Shown: positions 53,928 through 63,947 of the stretch, one piece after another
How positions within the stretch are numbered: the stretch's first letter is position 1
How the letters are laid out: each line of letters starts with the position of its first letter
Origin: Actinomycetes bacterium
GTDB lineage: Bacteria > Actinomycetota > Acidimicrobiia > Acidimicrobiales > Acidimicrobiaceae
NCBI GenBank assembly: GCA_021799035.1
Contig: JAJZBG010000002.1
Location: 1-64,000 of the forward strand
Reading direction: 5' to 3'
Length of the DNA stretch: 64,000 nt
Made by a program: the position numbers and the translations under genes
Notes under the pieces: generated by a model
The model's database searches: none
What the model saw: only the letters and a program-made list of their open reading frames with translations
What the model was told of the DNA's origin: nothing

Positions 53928-56397
53928 CAATGCACAAATTGATGCGGCAAGAAAATTTCTTGTCGGGAGAGCTCATGGAGACAGCGCGTACGGGCTGGAG
54001 CGCCACCTCGGTTTGGAAACTGGAGATCTTCTTGATCTGGCGACCTCTATGAATCCGGTAGCTCCGGACTTCTCCCCCCTTCTCTTGGGTCACCTCGATT
54101 CGCTAAAGAGGTATCCAGACGCAACCAAGTCGCGAGAAGCTTTGGCTGAGGCGCTAGAGGTCGAGTCCGAGCGTTTGATCTTGTGTAATGGCGGGGCTGA
54201 AGCGATCGAACTTGTTTCGAAGCTAGTGACGCGGGGATTTGTCAAGTCGCCGGATTTTTCGCTTTACCGCACGCACATCTCCAGCTACGATCCGACTGGT
54301 CCTTGGTGGGCATCCAACCCTAACAACCCCATCGGAACACTGCTTGACAAGGGAGAGAGACCTGATGTCGTTGATGAGGCGTTCTATCAGATTGCCACCG
54401 GTAGCTGGACGAGGCGAGACTTCGAACACGGAAGCTTTGTCTTAGGGTCGCTCACGAAGCTTTTCGGATTGCCTGGCCTAAGAATTGGCTACCTGGTCTG
54501 CCCTGATGCACAGTCAGCAGGCTTGTTAAATGCTAAGCAGCCAAAGTGGGAGGTCAACTCACTTGCAGCCGCCTCTCTCGGTGAAATGCTTGGCAGCTTA
54601 GATCTGAAAGAGGTTTCTGGAAGCGTTGCAAAGCTGAGAGAGAAGCTTGTCTCTATCTTGCGAGCGAGCGGCTTTAAGCCAAGCCCTTCCGCTGCAAACT
54701 ACGTATACGTTCCTGAGGCCGGAGAACTGCTCGAAAGACTTCTGCGGCACAAGGTGCTGGTGCGCGACACGGGATCTTTCGGGCTTTCAGGCGGCGTCAG
54801 GATTGCAGTGCCAAATGAGGACGGGTTGGGCAGGATTCAAGAGGCTCTGTCCTCCCAAAACCAGCGGAAGGCAAGAGTTCCTCGCAGCAAGGGATCGTTG
54901 ATGATTGTGGGTACCGGCTCTGATTCCGGTAAGAGCACTCTCGTGACGGCACTTTGCCGGATCCTCTCGGACCGGGAGATCTCCGTTGCTCCATTCAAGT
55001 CGCAGAACATGTCGCTCAATTCGGCAGTGACCCCGAGCGGCCACGAAATCGGGAGGGCCCAAGAACGCCAAGCCAGGGCTAGTCGCATTAGTCCGGAGGT
55101 GTCGATGAACCCTATTCTGCTTAAGCCGACTTCTGACATGACATCCCAGGTTGTGGTTCTTGGGGAGCCAGCGTATGAGTGTAGCGCGAAGGAATACCAG
55201 GTCAAAAAGCGCGAGCTGCTAGATATCGTGCTGAAGTCATACGCTTTTCTCAGCCAGCGGTTCGATGTGATTCTCTTGGAGGGTGCGGGATCGCCAGCCG
55301 AGATCAATCTCCTCGAGAACGACATTGTCAATCTTGGGTTGGCAAATCGCGTGGGAGCCAAGGCCTTGCTCGTTGGTGACATCGATCGGGGAGGCGCCTT
55401 TGCCTCTCTGTTCGGAACCGTCGCCATACTCCCCGACACTCTTTCGAGGCTGATCGGTGGATTTGTGATCAACAAGATTCGTGGCGACAGTTCTCTTCTG
55501 GACTCAGGGATTTCCAGGATCGAAGCGTTGACTTCCCGAAAGGTCTTTGGGGTAATTCCTTACTTTGAAGATATGCATGTTGATGCTGAAGACTCTCTTG
55601 CGCTTTCCAACTACGGTGCTTTCCAAGACACGGATGGGGATGGTCTAGATATCGCGGTTATTGCGTTCCCACGGTTATCCAACTTCACTGACTTCGATCC
55701 GCTGGTTGAAGAGCGGCACTGCAATGTGCGATTGGTCAACAATCCTGGGCAGCTTGGCGATCCCGATCTGATCGTGCTCCCAGGATCGAAGTCGACGGCA
55801 GCCGATCTGACCTGGCTGAAGAGGAGAGGATTTGATCGCGCGATCAATCGTAGCCGTTCCAGTGGCACCGTGATTCTTGGAATATGTGGGGGATATCAGA
55901 TCATGGGAGGCGAGATAAGCGACGATTTTGAATCACGTTGCGGGACAATTGAAGGCCTTGGCCTGCTTGAGGTGATGACCAGATTTGAGCGTACCAAAGT
56001 CACTCTGCCGAGACGAGGAGTTTCGCGGTATTTCGGGGGCGTGCAGGTGTCGGGCTACCAGATCCATCAGGGGCGTGTGGCAACACAGGGTTCCGACGCC
56101 CTTTTCTGTCTCAATCCTCCGGTTCGGGACTTTCCGGGCGTCGATCTGTTTGACGGCGCCGTCGATAAGGACGGAGTTACCTTCGGAACTACGTTACATG
56201 GAATTTTCGAGGGCGATGAGTTTCGGTTGGCCTTTCTGTCTCACGTTGCAAGCCTTCGTGGCAAGCAGTTCGAGTCAACTCTCGAATTCCACGAGTTTCG
56301 TGACCGACAGATCGATGATCTGGCCCGAATCGTCTCTAAGAACCTTGATGTTGACAGGCTTTTGACGTCTATGTTCGGGCTTTCCAGCCAACTGTAA
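53914..56397 (+). CDS. cobQ: fusion of CobC/CobD-type aminotransferase and cobyric acid synthase
   Basis: An 827-residue protein. Residues 1-325 resemble threonine-phosphate decarboxylase/aminotransferase (CobD of Salmonella, CobC): LILCNGGAEAIEL, NPNNPIG, VVDEAF, and the PLP lysine Lys182 in SLTKLFGLPGLRIGY. Residues 328-827 are cobyric acid synthase (CobQ/CbiP): P-loop GTGSDSGKS from 333, FKSQNMSLNS, and the amidotransferase Cys658 in GICGGYQ. The aminotransferase part lacks about 30 residues between DFSLYR and NPNNP compared with the usual fold. The fusion would link aminopropanol-phosphate supply to the acceptor cobyric acid. Confidence 0.93.
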   Translation: MNVLSNAQIDAARKFLVGRAHGDSAYGLERHLGLETGDLLDLATSMNPVAPDFSPLLLGHLDSLKRYPDATKSREALAEALEVESERLILCNGGAEAIELVSKLVTRGFVKSPDFSLYRTHISSYDPTGPWWASNPNNPIGTLLDKGERPDVVDEAFYQIATGSWTRRDFEHGSFVLGSLTKLFGLPGLRIGYLVCPDAQSAGLLNAKQPKWEVNSLAAASLGEMLGSLDLKEVSGSVAKLREKLVSILRASGFKPSPSAANYVYVPEAGELLERLLRHKVLVRDTGSFGLSGGVRIAVPNEDGLGRIQEALSSQNQRKARVPRSKGSLMIVGTGSDSGKSTLVTALCRILSDREISVAPFKSQNMSLNSAVTPSGHEIGRAQERQARASRISPEVSMNPILLKPTSDMTSQVVVLGEPAYECSAKEYQVKKRELLDIVLKSYAFLSQRFDVILLEGAGSPAEINLLENDIVNLGLANRVGAKALLVGDIDRGGAFASLFGTVAILPDTLSRLIGGFVINKIRGDSSLLDSGISRIEALTSRKVFGVIPYFEDMHVDAEDSLALSNYGAFQDTDGDGLDIAVIAFPRLSNFTDFDPLVEERHCNVRLVNNPGQLGDPDLIVLPGSKSTAADLTWLKRRGFDRAINRSRSSGTVILGICGGYQIMGGEISDDFESRCGTIEGLGLLEVMTRFERTKVTLPRRGVSRYFGGVQVSGYQIHQGRVATQGSDALFCLNPPVRDFPGVDLFDGAVDKDGVTFGTTLHGIFEGDEFRLAFLSHVASLRGKQFESTLEFHEFRDRQIDDLARIVSKNLDVDRLLTSMFGLSSQL

Positions 56398-56412
56398 TTG
56401 AGAGGTTGAACA

Positions 56413-59400
56413 GTGTTTCTCTATCTGACAAATGCCGACACCGAGCTTCTGACGCTTCGCACCGTATCTGACATCTTGGCTGATTTGGGCATAGAACTTC
56501 ACGCGGTGTCGACATCGTCAGAGATGTGGAGGGATCTCGTTGACTCGGCTTCGGTAATTTGTGTAAGGCTCTTAGGGGGCAAAGACTCATTTTCTGAAGG
56601 TTTAGAGACGCTTACCGAGCTGGCTGCCGCAAAACATCTCCCAATGCTTTGCTTCTCAGGTGAGTCCATTCCTGATCCCGAATTAACCATGCTGTCGACG
56701 GTGCCAAGCGGTATTGTCACGCAGGCGTTTGAATACCTCGTGTGCGGTGGAGTGCGCAACTATGAGAATTTTGTACGTTTCGTATCCGATACCACATTGT
56801 TTTCTGGACTAGGTTTCGAGCCTGCCGAGGCTGTACCAGATGTGGGAATCTTCACGAGGATTCAATCTGGCGGGGATGCACCGAGTGCGGTAATCGTGTT
56901 TTACCGTGCGCACTTTGTCTCTGGCAATACTGTGTTCATTGAATCGTTGGCCAGAGAAGTGGCCGAGGCAGGGCTTGACGTCACGGCGGTCTATTGTTAC
57001 TCGCTTAGGAGCGACTCCAAACGTAGTCCAGTATACGAACTCATCAGTTCCTTAGCCCCTGACGTCATCATCACCACCGTGTTGGCAGGAGGCTCGATGG
57101 CTTCCGATGGACAGTCATGGGACGTTCTGCAACTTGAGGAGCTTGGGGTTCCTGTCGTTCAGGCAATCGTTTCCTCGTCGACCCGCTTGGAATGGGATGA
57201 AAGCCGCTCTGGACTGCCGCCACTCGATGTCACTATGCAGGTTGCGATACCCGAGTTTGACGGCAGAATTGTGACGGTGCCATTTTCTTTCAAGGAGGTT
57301 GTCGATTCGGATGATTACTTTGGAAGTGAGATAACGGCCTACAGGGCCGATCTCGATCGCTGTAGAAGGATCGCGGAATTTGTGGCGCGCCTTTCACGGT
57401 TGCGGCAGAAGCCGAACCGCGACAAAAAGATTGCCATAGTCATATCGGCATACCCTACGAAGAGGTCGAGGCTCGGCAATGCCGTGGGGCTTGACACGCC
57501 CGAGTCGGTTATTTCTCTGCTTCGTGCTCTCAAAGATGCGGGCTATAACATCGACAGAATTCCTGAGAGCGGAGATGATCTGATGGATGAGCTCATGGCC
57601 ACTTTCAACTACGACGTACCGACACTCTCGGTTGGACAGGTTGAGAGGGCCGAGCTGCTGCTGTCGGCCGATGAGTACTTAGCAGAGTTCGACAGGTTCG
57701 GAGACGAAGTGCGAAAGGGGCTTGTCGATGCCTGGGGAGAACCGCCCGGATCCGTTTACGTGGAAGGATCGGACTTCATCTTTCCCGGGATCAAATTAGG
57801 CGAAGTGTTTGTGACGATTCAGCCGCCGCGAGGGTTTGGCGAAAATCCGATCGCCATATACCATTCGCCCGACATGGCACCTACCCATCATTACATGGCT
57901 TTTTACCGAATGCTTGACGTAAAGTACCATGCCGACGCCATAGTCCATGTTGGGAAGCATGGAACTCTTGAATGGCTTCCCGGGAAAGGCATGGGGCTGT
58001 CGCGGAACTGCTATCCGGATCAGGCCCTTGGTTCTGTTCCACTCGTCTACCCGTTTGTTGTCAACGATCCAGGTGAGGGTACTCAAGCAAAGCGCAGGGC
58101 CCATGCTGTGATTGTGGATCACATGGTTCCCCCGCTTACCCGGGCTGAAGTCTACGACGAGCTATCGCGCTTGGAATCTTTGCTTGACGCCCATGCTCGC
58201 TATTCGGGAATGGATCCTTCTAAGCTTCCAGCTTTGAGGCGCGAGATTTGGGGTGTCCTGGTCGATGCGCAAATCACCACCGATCTCAAATTGGACAAGT
58301 CGCCTAATTTTGAAGACTCAGGTTTCGATGATTTGATCGGCGAGATTGATGGCTATTTATGTGAGATCAAAGATGCCCAAATACGAGGTGGATTACACGT
58401 GTTGGGTCGCATCCTCGAAGGCAGCGCCGAAGTGGAGATGCTCGCTGCTCTGAGCAGGTTGGGGGGGCCAGCTTCACCCTCTTTGCGCGAGGCTGTGGCC
58501 TGTGAAATGGGGATTGATCTTGAAATCTTCAGGACAAAAGAATTGGATCTCGTGGAAGCGGAGGTGAAGAGGATCATCTCCGTGGCCCAAGAGCACGGAT
58601 TCAGCCTAAGTTCTCCAGAGCTGTTCCCGACGAGCTATCGCCAAGCGGTAGAGTATTTGTGCAGGGAGGTTGTTCCAAGGTTGCGAGCGACATCCAACGA
58701 GATTCCTGCAGTCCTCGCGGCGCTGGAAGGCCGCTATATTCCTTCCGGCCCTTCAGGCGCTCCTTCAAGGGGAATGGTGCACGTCCTCCCGACTGGGCGA
58801 AATTTTTATTCCATAGACCCAAAGGCTCTTCCTTCTCCCCAGTCTTGGCCAGTTGGTCAGAAACTGGCCGATGCACTGGTCAAGCGGTACCTAGGGGAGG
58901 AGGGGGAGTACCCGTCGTCTGTGGGAATTGTCGTTTGGGGAACGGCTGCTATGAGAACTGCCGGGGACGACATTTCTCAGACGCTGGCCCTGATTGGGGT
59001 TCGGCCCAGATGGGATGTTCAGACTGGCAGGGTGGTGGGGGTTGAGCTTATCGATAGAGAGGAGCTTGCCAGGCCAAGGGTGGATGTGACTCTCAGGGTT
59101 TCGGGGTTCTTCCGTGACGCTTTTCCGCATGTGATCTCACTGCTTGATGAGGCATTTTCAATTGCTTCGAGCAGCCCCGAAGATGACAACCCTATGTCAG
59201 GATCGAAAGAGCTGCCGCGGATCTTTGGTCCAAAGCCAGGCTCATACGGTTCAGGTATCCTTCCCCTGATTGAGGCGAGGAACTGGCGTTCGAACGAGGA
59301 TCTTGCCAAGGTCTATATGACCTGGTCTGGATATTCGTACTCTTCAGGAGCATACGGAAAGTTCGATCCCGAATCCATGGCGGCAAGGTTTGCCAAGATC

Positions 59401-59931
59401 CAGGTTGCTTCGAAGAATCAGGATAACAGGGAGCACGACATCTTCGATTCGGATGATTACATGCAGGATCATGGCGGACTTATTGCGGCCATTCGTCACA
59501 TGTCTGGAACAGACCCCAAGGCCTATTTCGGGGATTCCTCGAATCCGTCAAACCCTCGAGTAAAAACGTTGGCTGAAGAGGCTGCGAAGGTCGTGCGATC
59601 CCGTGTTGTGAATCCGAAATGGATCGAGGCTATGAAGCGTCATGGTTACAAAGGTGCATTTGAGATGGCGGCAACGGTCGACTACCTCTTTGGATACGAC
59701 GCAACGGCTAAAATCGTCGAAGACTGGATGTATGAGAAAGTCACCCAGGCGTATGTTGCAGATGCTTCAGTTAGGAAGTTCTTCGAGAAGTCGAACCCAT
59801 CGGCCCTGACTTCAATTTCCGAAAGATTACTGGAAGCTCACCAGAGGGGGCTTTGGAACGCCTCCGAGGAGTCGTTGGATGCGATTAACTCTGCGATACT
59901 AGAGGCTGAGGGTTGGGAGGAGATTAGGTGA
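56413..59931 (+). CDS. cobN: cobaltochelatase large subunit CobN
   Basis: A 1172-residue protein of the CobN/BchH/ChlH family, the porphyrin- or corrin-binding subunit of the ATP-driven chelatases. The signature [19 protein letters not shown] starts at His512. The overall pattern [15 protein letters not shown] and [14 protein letters not shown] is CobN-like. In the late pathway it inserts cobalt into hydrogenobyrinate diamide. The start is GTG with GAGAGG upstream. The stop overlaps the next gene as GTGA, and the partner ATPase is encoded there. Confidence 0.93.
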   Translation: MFLYLTNADTELLTLRTVSDILADLGIELHAVSTSSEMWRDLVDSASVICVRLLGGKDSFSEGLETLTELAAAKHLPMLCFSGESIPDPELTMLSTVPSGIVTQAFEYLVCGGVRNYENFVRFVSDTTLFSGLGFEPAEAVPDVGIFTRIQSGGDAPSAVIVFYRAHFVSGNTVFIESLAREVAEAGLDVTAVYCYSLRSDSKRSPVYELISSLAPDVIITTVLAGGSMASDGQSWDVLQLEELGVPVVQAIVSSSTRLEWDESRSGLPPLDVTMQVAIPEFDGRIVTVPFSFKEVVDSDDYFGSEITAYRADLDRCRRIAEFVARLSRLRQKPNRDKKIAIVISAYPTKRSRLGNAVGLDTPESVISLLRALKDAGYNIDRIPESGDDLMDELMATFNYDVPTLSVGQVERAELLLSADEYLAEFDRFGDEVRKGLVDAWGEPPGSVYVEGSDFIFPGIKLGEVFVTIQPPRGFGENPIAIYHSPDMAPTHHYMAFYRMLDVKYHADAIVHVGKHGTLEWLPGKGMGLSRNCYPDQALGSVPLVYPFVVNDPGEGTQAKRRAHAVIVDHMVPPLTRAEVYDELSRLESLLDAHARYSGMDPSKLPALRREIWGVLVDAQITTDLKLDKSPNFEDSGFDDLIGEIDGYLCEIKDAQIRGGLHVLGRILEGSAEVEMLAALSRLGGPASPSLREAVACEMGIDLEIFRTKELDLVEAEVKRIISVAQEHGFSLSSPELFPTSYRQAVEYLCREVVPRLRATSNEIPAVLAALEGRYIPSGPSGAPSRGMVHVLPTGRNFYSIDPKALPSPQSWPVGQKLADALVKRYLGEEGEYPSSVGIVVWGTAAMRTAGDDISQTLALIGVRPRWDVQTGRVVGVELIDREELARPRVDVTLRVSGFFRDAFPHVISLLDEAFSIASSSPEDDNPMSGSKELPRIFGPKPGSYGSGILPLIEARNWRSNEDLAKVYMTWSGYSYSSGAYGKFDPESMAARFAKIQVASKNQDNREHDIFDSDDYMQDHGGLIAAIRHMSGTDPKAYFGDSSNPSNPRVKTLAEEAAKVVRSRVVNPKWIEAMKRHGYKGAFEMAATVDYLFGYDATAKIVEDWMYEKVTQAYVADASVRKFFEKSNPSALTSISERLLEAHQRGLWNASEESLDAINSAILEAEGWEEIR

Positions 59932-61808
59932 GAGATTTTCCGTTTACGGCTGTGGTGGCCCAGGATCAGTTGAAGATGTCCTTGTTGCTCAACGCCATCG
60001 ATCCCAGAATCGGTGGCGTATTGATTCGGGGTGACAAGGGCTCTGGCAAGACGACTCTTGCGAGAGCCCTTTCCGAGCTGCTTCCCAATGGGGCACCGTT
60101 CATCGAGGTTCCAGCAGGGGCGACAGAGGACCGCGTGAAAGGATCGGTAGATCTCGCCAAGATGGTCTCAGATGGCACAGTCGCCTCCACCGGCGGACTC
60201 CTGGCTGAAGCGAATGGTGGGGTTCTTTACGTGGACGAGGTAAATCTCCTTGCCGACCACATCGTCGATCTGCTTCTAGATGCTGCAGCCACCGGTGTCA
60301 ACCGGATTGAGAGAGACGGAGTTTCCGCCGTCTTCCCGGCAAAATTTGTCCTGATCGGCTCAATGAACCCAGAAGAAGGGGAGCTTAGGCCTCAGCTGCT
60401 GGATCGCTTCGGCCTGTCGGTGGAGGTTGACGGAATTGTGAATCCGGAGCATCGGAGCCTGGCTTTAATGAGGCGCCTCGAATTCGATAGCAATCCAGAA
60501 GCATTCTGCAAACTGTTTGAACAAGAGCAAGACCAGCTGCGTCAAAGGCTCGGCGAGTCACAAAATGTCAATCGGGATCACCCCATGGGCCTAAGTGCGG
60601 AGCTTTCTAAAGAGCTTTTCAAGGTCGTGACAGAGCTCTGCATAAGTTACGGTGCTCAGGGTTTGCGAGCCGATTTGACGATGGCGCGGGCGGCGGCGGC
60701 TCATGCGGCACTTAGCGGCCGCGACCGCGTTGAAACTGAAGATATCAAGGCTGTCGCACCTCTTGTGCTGGCTCATCGAGCTAGAAGAGATCCTCTTCAG
60801 GGGTTTGAGGATTCACGGAGCGTCTCCGATCTGGTAGAGCAGATCCATAGGAACAGCGAGTCGAAGGGTGGGGGGAGTTCCAAGTCTCAGTCCCAAGCAG
60901 AGGGTGCGGATGAGCGGGCCGGTGAAGGTCCGGAGCGTTCGGGGCCCAGGCCCAAGCTTTCAGAGAAGCCGTCTGGATCGAGTCTGACTTTGGGTTTCGG
61001 TGATGGTCCGATCATAAGGTCTGCAATTCAGCAAAACACCAAGGGCATTTACTCGGATAGAGTTGGGGGAGGGCCCAAAGGACCCACGCCATCCGGCTAT
61101 AGCAGGAGAATCGAGGGGGTCTCAGATAGGCGTGGCGTTGGCGTTGACGTTGTGGGAACTATTACCACCGCGGCATTGCGACGGAGCACGGGATCGATGC
61201 TCGAGAGCGGTTCATTTGTAGGGCCAGAAGACATTGTGATGTCTGAAAAGCTAGCCAAGCAGGGACGTACCATTCTCGTTGGGTTGGATCTTTCGGGATC
61301 CATCGGGATCAAGTCGAGGATACAGCTCGCTTCGACTGTGATTGAGTCTTTGCTCCTCGACGCCTACCAAACCCGAGATCGCGTTGGTGTGATAGTGATT
61401 GCGGAAGGTACCGCCAGAGTCCTGCAAAGGCCCACTCGATCTGTTGAGATGATTCGGGCCAAACTCTCTGGCATTGTCACCGGTGGGATAACACCGCTGG
61501 CGATGGGGATCGATCTTTTGACTGAGCAAGCCAAGACCTGCAGGCAGCTCGGCGAAAACCCGTATTGCATTCTTGTCACTGATGGGAGGGCTACCGGCGG
61601 CGAGTTTGCTTTTCAGGAAGCTCTTCAAGCTGCGCAAAGGTTTGGATCGGAATCGATTCCGAGCTGCATAATTGATATTGAGGATTCCCCGGTAAACATG
61701 GGCTTGGCTAGGAAGCTTGCGAAGGAGACGGGCTCCCAGCTGATTTCGTATCCAGAGCTTGCTCAGTTGATTACTAGCTCTGGTGTGAAACACGCTCTCT
61801 TCCGATAA
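59928..61808 (+). CDS. chelatase ATPase with VWA domain (ChlI-ChlD type)
   Basis: A 626-residue fusion of an AAA+ ATPase (ChlI/BchI type) and a VWA domain (ChlD/BchD type). Walker A GDKGSGKT ends at Thr42; [10 protein letters not shown] is Walker [20 protein letters not shown] is the sensor region. A flexible Ser/Gly/Glu-rich linker (about residues 305-345) follows. The metal-ion-dependent adhesion site DLSGS begins at Asp454, with VTDGRATGG later. It should drive CobN, as CobS and CobT do in the aerobic system. The GTG start overlaps cobN by four bases. Confidence 0.9.
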   Translation: MRDFPFTAVVAQDQLKMSLLLNAIDPRIGGVLIRGDKGSGKTTLARALSELLPNGAPFIEVPAGATEDRVKGSVDLAKMVSDGTVASTGGLLAEANGGVLYVDEVNLLADHIVDLLLDAAATGVNRIERDGVSAVFPAKFVLIGSMNPEEGELRPQLLDRFGLSVEVDGIVNPEHRSLALMRRLEFDSNPEAFCKLFEQEQDQLRQRLGESQNVNRDHPMGLSAELSKELFKVVTELCISYGAQGLRADLTMARAAAAHAALSGRDRVETEDIKAVAPLVLAHRARRDPLQGFEDSRSVSDLVEQIHRNSESKGGGSSKSQSQAEGADERAGEGPERSGPRPKLSEKPSGSSLTLGFGDGPIIRSAIQQNTKGIYSDRVGGGPKGPTPSGYSRRIEGVSDRRGVGVDVVGTITTAALRRSTGSMLESGSFVGPEDIVMSEKLAKQGRTILVGLDLSGSIGIKSRIQLASTVIESLLLDAYQTRDRVGVIVIAEGTARVLQRPTRSVEMIRAKLSGIVTGGITPLAMGIDLLTEQAKTCRQLGENPYCILVTDGRATGGEFAFQEALQAAQRFGSESIPSCIIDIEDSPVNMGLARKLAKETGSQLISYPELAQLITSSGVKHALFR

Positions 61809-62129
61809 ATCACTTGAACAGGGCAAATTGAGGTCCGTACCTGGATTTCGAAAAGCGGTTGGGTTGACCCGGTACAGCTTGAGGGCCTGTGTCTTGGTGC
61901 CGTCCACGAAGGACGTGGACTTTGGCAATGTGGTCTTAAAGGCGATGCAGGGCTATCGTGGGCTTTGTACAAGTCTCATGGTGGGCTTTGTTCATGCCCA
62001 CGAATATATGTGGATTCGGCATATTCTGAGACTCGGTCCCCTAGCTCGAGAATTGCAAATGCAGCTGCGGAGCGCAGTTGTATTCGAGTGTCGGTCTGAT
62101 TTGCACGGAAGGGTCCCAGGCGTGATCTG
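61809..62129. other. 321-base region with inverted repeats, possible weak ORF
   Basis: A 100-codon frame (61828-62130, TTG start) fills this gap and would overlap the next ATG, but its peptide has no recognisable features and I do not call it. GTCCACG/CGTGGAC (61902-61908 and 61914-61920) is a 7-bp hairpin. GTGGGCTTTGT occurs twice (61958 and 61981), and both copies can pair with GCCCAC at 61996-62001. Confidence 0.4.
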
Positions 62130-62861
62130 ATGACGAAGCGGGATTTCGGTTTCATAGTCGTCGTCCTGGCCCTATTTGTAGCGGCGGATCTTCTGGGGGC
62201 GATAAGCACTGAGGCAATAGTGCTCTTGTGTGTGCTGGTGCCGTCGGTGATCCTTCATGAAGTGTCGCACGGTTACGTGGCGCTCCTGTTTGGCGACGAC
62301 ACTGCAAAGAAGGCTGGACGCCTGACCTTGAATCCGATTGCTCACATCGATCCGATAGGTTCAATCCTGCTGCCAGCATTTCTAATCTTTGTGGGGCTTA
62401 CTCCGATTGGTTATGCCAAACCGGTACCTGTTGACGTATCGAAGTTGCGCTCACCGCGTAATCAGTCAGTCCTGGTTTCCCTGGCGGGACCGTTTGTGAA
62501 TCTCATGATCTCGGCACTCGCGGGGATAATCCTTCACTTGGGATTGGTCAGTCAAGCTGTTGGCCTGAATCTATTGTCAGGTGCTGAGAATTCAACTGCT
62601 CTTTCGTTTTGGGATGGAGTCATTTTTTATGTTGGAGCGATAAACCTTCTCCTTGGAGTATTCAACTTGATTCCAATTCCCCCTTTGGATGGATCAGCGG
62701 TAATAGAGAGGATTCTCCCTTCCAATCTTCTCCCTGTCTATTACCGGTTACGCATGCTGATGTTGCCAATCGTCATTGTGCTATTTCTATTTTTTCCTGG
62801 AGTGCTGGGCAACATATTCACCCCAATAATCAATTTCTGGATAAGGTTATTTGTTCCCTAG
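62130..62861 (+). CDS. site-2-type membrane metalloprotease (M50 family)
   Basis: A 243-residue membrane protein with about six hydrophobic segments. The zinc-binding HEVSH is at residues 43-47 and the third ligand lies in NLIPIPPLDG. The AGPFVNLMIS segment is typical of the family. It is of the compact kind without PDZ or CBS domains. Members cut other membrane proteins to release regulators, or have unknown targets. It follows the chelatase gene after 321 bases and is probably separate from it. Confidence 0.88.
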   Translation: MTKRDFGFIVVVLALFVAADLLGAISTEAIVLLCVLVPSVILHEVSHGYVALLFGDDTAKKAGRLTLNPIAHIDPIGSILLPAFLIFVGLTPIGYAKPVPVDVSKLRSPRNQSVLVSLAGPFVNLMISALAGIILHLGLVSQAVGLNLLSGAENSTALSFWDGVIFYVGAINLLLGVFNLIPIPPLDGSAVIERILPSNLLPVYYRLRMLMLPIVIVLFLFFPGVLGNIFTPIINFWIRLFVP

Positions 62862-62973
62862 CTTGCCATGAACACCTACCTCATTGGGTCCTCAGGCCTC
62901 CGAGGCTGACTTCTCATGCCATGACAGCTGCCTGTTTGAACCTATACAAGCGATGCTGGATGGAACGTGGTTG

Positions 62974-63011
62974 CCTGCTAGATAGCAGGGGCTGATCCAT
63001 GGATCAGCCCC
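62974..63011. terminator. two adjacent palindromes between convergent genes
   Basis: CCTGCTA-GA-TAGCAGG (62974-62989) is a 7-bp hairpin. It is followed without a gap by a perfect 24-base palindrome (62988-63011) that begins GGGGCTGATCCA. The segment ATGGATCAG recurs at 63026-63034. The pair lies between the end of the M50 gene and the end of the convergent secreted-protein gene and probably ends both transcripts. Confidence 0.6.
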
Positions 63012-63056
63012 GTTTGTGCTAGTTCATGGATCAGTGGAACTGCGACGAGATGCTTG

Positions 63057-63947
63057 TCAGCTGTATATCTCGCTCGTGATCGAATGAATCGGAAGTTCCT
63101 GCGAAGCAGGTTCGGTGAAGAGGCCGGTGAGACTGCCGGACTTTCCTGCGAGGGTCCAGCTTGCCACCCAGGTTTCCTTTACTGAGACTGTTGCGGATCT
63201 TGCGCTTTCATAAACGTGGAAAATCTCGCCTTCCGGCCATGGGAGGCCACAGGAATTGTAAGGCCCTGACCAGCTCAGTCCTCTTCCCCATTTGACCCAT
63301 ATCTCTCCAGTAGCATGAATTGACGCAGTTCCGATTGGAGTGGTGTCAGAGAAGTTCTGGTAGAGTGTGCAGCTCGACGTGAGGTAGGCTTTGAGGCCCG
63401 TCAATGCATATCCTGGCGGAATGCTGAAGCGTGGAGTTGGGAGTTCATTCTTGATCGTGTTGTTCCAGTACCAGGTAATGATCTCACTTGGATCTGGTGA
63501 AACGGTCGGTGTGGTCGTGGCAGACGACGAGATGCAGTCAGGGTAGAGCCCGTCGAGGGAGTTCCAAGTCTGGGTTGCTGAAGCCTCGAGTTGCAAGGCC
63601 TCCTGGTAATTCGTGGTCTGTGAGCTTTCCGTCATTATCAAACAGGGCTCGTTCGAGTAGCCGGCGGTCCCGATTATTACATGCGGCATGTACACGTAAT
63701 AGATTGGGACGACGTCCTGTACGGGCCATCCGTTCAGGTACTTGTAGTGCGTTGTTGATGAGGTGACAATCCCGCTTGGAACTTCAGAACTCCCAGAACC
63801 TGAGGAGTTGACCGTTATAGTGCCGCTGCTGCCACTGACTGAGGAAGCAGCAAAAGCCGGAATTGTTGACTTGATGGGGATGAGAAGGGCAAGCGGGAGT
63901 GTAGCGGATGACAGAATGAGTTTCCTGCGTAAATTAAACTCTTTCAT
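63057..63947 (-). CDS. secreted protein of unknown function
   Basis: A 296-residue protein with a signal peptide (basic start, hydrophobic stretch at about residues 10-30, and AFA/A cleavage near residue 33). A Ser/Gly-rich stretch follows (35-65). The mature part has four Cys (102, 138, 193, 233), many Trp and Tyr, and a beta-rich look (SARSATVSVKETWVASWTLAG near the end, about residues 248-268). No known domain is recognised. It starts at ATG 63947 with GGGGAA upstream. The remaining 53 bases to the window end hold no gene. Confidence 0.75.
   Translation of the reverse strand: MKEFNLRRKLILSSATLPLALLIPIKSTIPAFAASSVSGSSGTITVNSSGSGSSEVPSGIVTSSTTHYKYLNGWPVQDVVPIYYVYMPHVIIGTAGYSNEPCLIMTESSQTTNYQEALQLEASATQTWNSLDGLYPDCISSSATTTPTVSPDPSEIITWYWNNTIKNELPTPRFSIPPGYALTGLKAYLTSSCTLYQNFSDTTPIGTASIHATGEIWVKWGRGLSWSGPYNSCGLPWPEGEIFHVYESARSATVSVKETWVASWTLAGKSGSLTGLFTEPASQELPIHSITSEIYS

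Noticed and set aside
61828-62130. 100-codon frame before the M50 gene
   Set aside because: TTG start, no recognised motif, unusual composition and overlap with hairpins; not supported as a gene.
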